From Pyronema omphalodes (lineage: Eukaryota; Ascomycota; Pezizomycetes; Pezizales; Pyronemataceae), in contig JAJJXM010000012.1 of NCBI GenBank assembly GCA_024516155.1, forward strand, positions 310,001-374,000: a stretch of DNA of 64,000 nt, given 5' to 3'. Below the pieces are notes generated by a model, which was not told the DNA's origin, made no database searches, and worked only from the letters and a program-made list of their open reading frames with translations. Made by a program: the position numbers and the translations under genes. Of the stretch, positions 61,490-64,000 are shown piece after piece; position 1 is the first letter of the stretch, and every line of letters begins with the position of its first letter.

Positions 61490-62405
61490 CACGAACTCCA
61501 AGAGGTAAACAAAGAGTGGAATTTGAGGCGGGACAATTTAGGGAGGGGCATGAGGAATGCAGTCAAAGTAGAAACTGAGAGACTATTAAAGGTAACATTC
61601 GGAAAGCCGAGAAATATGTCAGAGAAGTACTCGAAGCACATATAAACTCTGCTTCATCAAAGATGTTGATTTCACCGGCAGCAATTGAAACTCTTAAGAG
61701 GGATGTTCCAGCACTAAAGCAACAACCGGTCCTGCCTATTATTCCTTCTTCAGAGCTTAAGGGGCTCAGACGGGAGTTGGACCAGCTGAAATCGATGGAT
61801 GAACAGCGGGAAAAGCAGATGCAGGAGTTGACTACGCAGGCTGAAGCACGCTACGTGAAAGTTGAAGCACAAGCTAAGATTGCACAAACAACACAAAACC
61901 AGATACGCGAGGAGTTGGATACAGTTAAATGGGCCTTGCAGGAGCTGAAAAAGGACATTCCTGGTATGCAGAAACAGATTGGATCAAATACTGAACCCAT
62001 AAATGAACACAAAAAGCTCCAATCAAGTGTCGAAGGGGTATGTTCATTTCCGCTTATCATCTTTTTTATATCACCTTCTGATCCTCCGCAGTTCGAATCC
62101 GAACACCGTAAAATGGCCAAAACCGTTACTGCCGTAAAAATAACATTCAAAGGCATTTAGAGCCAACAGAATCATCTCGTTGCACAGAACGATGTTATAC
62201 AGAAAGCCCTCAAAAATATCAAAAAGAACCAAACTCTCTTCATAGGACGTCAAGACAAAATCAAGGGGAAATCCACAGCGACAAAGAAGGCCGCCGCAGC
62301 TATTGCAGAGAAACAAGAAACATTTAACAAGCTAGTACTCGAACTAAAACAAAAAGAAGAGGAACTCGACAAACGCAAGATGTTTGCAACGGCCGTTGTT
62401 CAGTG
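61490..62405 (+). pseudogene. Decayed coiled-coil protein gene
   Basis: From about 61,487 the plus strand encodes EHELQEVNKEWNLRRDNLGR then GMRNAVKVETERLLK. A one-base frame shift near 61,590 moves it to NIRKAEKYVREVLEAHINSA, which continues through 61,663 as a heptad-rich chain (LKGLRRELDQLKSMDEQREK, LQELKKDIPGMQKQ). A 54-nt GT...AG intron is likely at 62,038-62,091. An in-frame TAG at 62,158 interrupts KGI, after which the same frame stays open for 81 codons (SQQNHLVAQNDVIQKALKNI ... EELDKRKMFATAVV) to a TGA at 62,403. One frame shift plus one stop in an otherwise coherent coiled coil argues for a recent pseudogene. A possible 5' exon with AYLGAAPFVTNSTFLSAAAS lies at ~61,205-61,335 in another frame. 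Family not recognised. Confidence 0.65.
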
Positions 62406-62579
62406 AGATTACTTAGAACCGATAGACAATGTTGTGTATTTTATGCAAAGGTATATATCTTGAAATTTTATAACGGTGATGGCATAAACCTGGGAAGGCC
62501 CTCCCGTTGCATAAAAGTTTTAGTGGGGGGGGGGGGGGGGTTACATATATGCAATTTGTATGGGCAGAATGTACCACAG
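62406..62579. other. Junction sequence with a G run
   Basis: About 170 bp not seen elsewhere in the window, with a ~15-base G run at 62,525-62,539, lying between the coiled-coil relic and the direct repeat. Confidence 0.5.
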
Positions 62580-64000
62580 GGACAGTACGCACTTTATATC
62601 AACAGATGTATAGCAGGCTCTGTCATATCAACCGCGAGTTTCAAAGTGAAAAAAGTAATACGCACATCCTGCAATGTCGTCGGCTAGCGTGCTAGGTTGT
62701 TAGGGTTTCGTTTCAGGAGTTAGGGTAGGGTTTCCACGGTTTCTGTGTTACGTGAACCATGTAAATGGAAGAACCTGATTGGCCAAGACGAGACGGTGCC
62801 TGCTGCACCGCCAAGTTAGTCACAGCCACAAAGTAGGTCAAAGTGATTCGGAAGACAATGGCACGTCATTACGGGATATGGTAAGACTGGATTTCGGTGG
62901 ATACAGCGTAAAATGTTGGATGAATGGTTCTGATTTTAAGGAGCATGGATACGGCGATTCGGATGAATGTCTGTACATACTACATAGAACAATAGCGTGT
63001 CCTCGCTTTGGCCTCTTCCAGTGAGTCGTCGCTACTGATCGACTACACGTGAATACTATACAGACATAGGTACATACCACCATCACTACTGTCAACTTAA
63101 TCGAACTGCGATGGATGAAATAATATTTGTTACAGGAACCTACATGTTTTAGTCGGCTATATCTATATGCGGTTATTCATTTTTCACGAGTCTCGAAGTA
63201 TCGTCGAAATAGACATATATACAAATACATGATGGTATGATGGACGAAAAGAAAATAAGTCAGTTCCCTTCTAGCTTCTTATGTTCTGTTATTCAAACTG
63301 ATACAATGGCTCACCTTCCTTACCCGAAAAAAGGCAATACCTGCATGACCAAAAGCACTCGCAAAGCTGGTGTCACTGGATCTGTACTATCATCAACAGT
63401 GCAAACATAAGCACAGGATCGATGCGCAAAATAGAAAGACGCTAGATTAAATCACCGATGAATATATTTGTCTGACATGCTTTATCCCACGAATGAACCG
63501 TTTATATCCCGAATATCAAATTACAATTTACGCTTTTGACTATTCCTGACTATTTTCGGTCGCATGGATTTCAGCTGGAGAAAGACATACACGATGGTGG
63601 GTGGATTTGTCTCTTTTTTGTTTACGGGATGTGTTTACTACAGTCAAACTGAGGCCACGGAAGATGGTTGGTGCGTTTTGGGCGGCAGAGTAAGCTAAGA
63701 ATTGTCATGATATCAGTACGCTTCTCCCATCATGGCCTACAGCTCAGCATACTCACACTTTGTCTCTCGACTTTTTCTTTTTCATGTATTGAGACTCTAC
63801 CAGTTCTGGCCCACAGATATACCCCACTGATGTTCCGCAGTGGAAAACTCTAGTGCCTCGCAATATCATCAACATTTACAAAACTTTGGAAATCACTTCA
63901 ACATCAGAAAAAGAAGCTTGGATGTCTTCCTCTCCCCGTAGGCAGAAGGAAAATATCCGGCAGTCCGAGATGAACCCGAGACTGCCCTGGAAAAACCATG
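62580..64000 (+). repeat. Direct repeat of 54,664-56,071, cut by window end
   Basis: Nearly identical to the arm B segment until the window ends. It starts abruptly within E (ACAGTACGCACTTTATATC against ACAGCACGCACCTTATATC). The repeated copy includes the telomere-like tract at ~62,700-62,737. Confidence 0.92.

Overview
The window is nuclear DNA of a filamentous ascomycete (Pezizomycotina; class not resolvable by reading alone). Genes carry short introns (mostly 49-68 nt, GTA-type donor, CTAAC-like branch site, AG acceptor). The gene set includes fungal-type homocitrate synthase (alpha-aminoadipate lysine pathway), Erg8 phosphomevalonate kinase and a Cys-3/MetR-type bZIP factor. I reconstructed eight intact protein-coding genes exon by exon, plus one truncated paralogous pseudogene, one decayed coiled-coil gene and one fragment of a NEDD8-activating-enzyme subunit gene.

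Layout. 1-~3,430: repeat block R-left, with two tandem ~930-bp units. 6,147-7,700 (-): homocitrate synthase. 9,516-13,444 (-): SNF2-family ATPase. 14,303-17,783 (-): a large PLP-dependent decarboxylase (DC1) with a ~540-residue C-terminal extension. ~20,000-30,890: repeat-rich segment (older repeat E', arm A of a large inverted repeat, decarboxylase pseudogene). 32,282-34,005 (-): Bcd1-like zf-HIT protein. 34,006-38,970: gene-free, microsatellite-rich. 38,971-40,598 (-) bZIP and 40,887-42,323 (+) ERG8 share a 288-bp divergent promoter. 42,628-45,890 (-): Snu114 spliceosomal GTPase, convergent with ERG8. 48,108-48,463: a 356-bp MITE-like element with TA target-site duplication. 49,962-53,444 (+): second decarboxylase, DC2. 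51,915-60,967: arm B, which starts inside DC2. 60,970-62,405: two gene relics. 62,580-64,000: a direct repeat of part of arm B.

The genes do not form an operon or an evident biosynthetic cluster; most are conserved housekeeping genes (lysine, sterol, sulfur regulation, splicing, snoRNP assembly). The striking structure is the duplication history. Two gene islands (3.4-21.2 kb and 30.9-51.9 kb) are each bracketed by inverted copies of the same repeat complex. The ~9-kb inverted repeat (21,961-30,888 versus 51,915-60,967) carried the C-terminal half of DC2 to a new place, where it decayed into a pseudogene. Inside the arms is an ~1.7-kb array of a short C-rich/G-rich motif and short telomere-like tracts, which may suggest subtelomeric ancestry or break repair, but no terminal telomere repeat is in the window.
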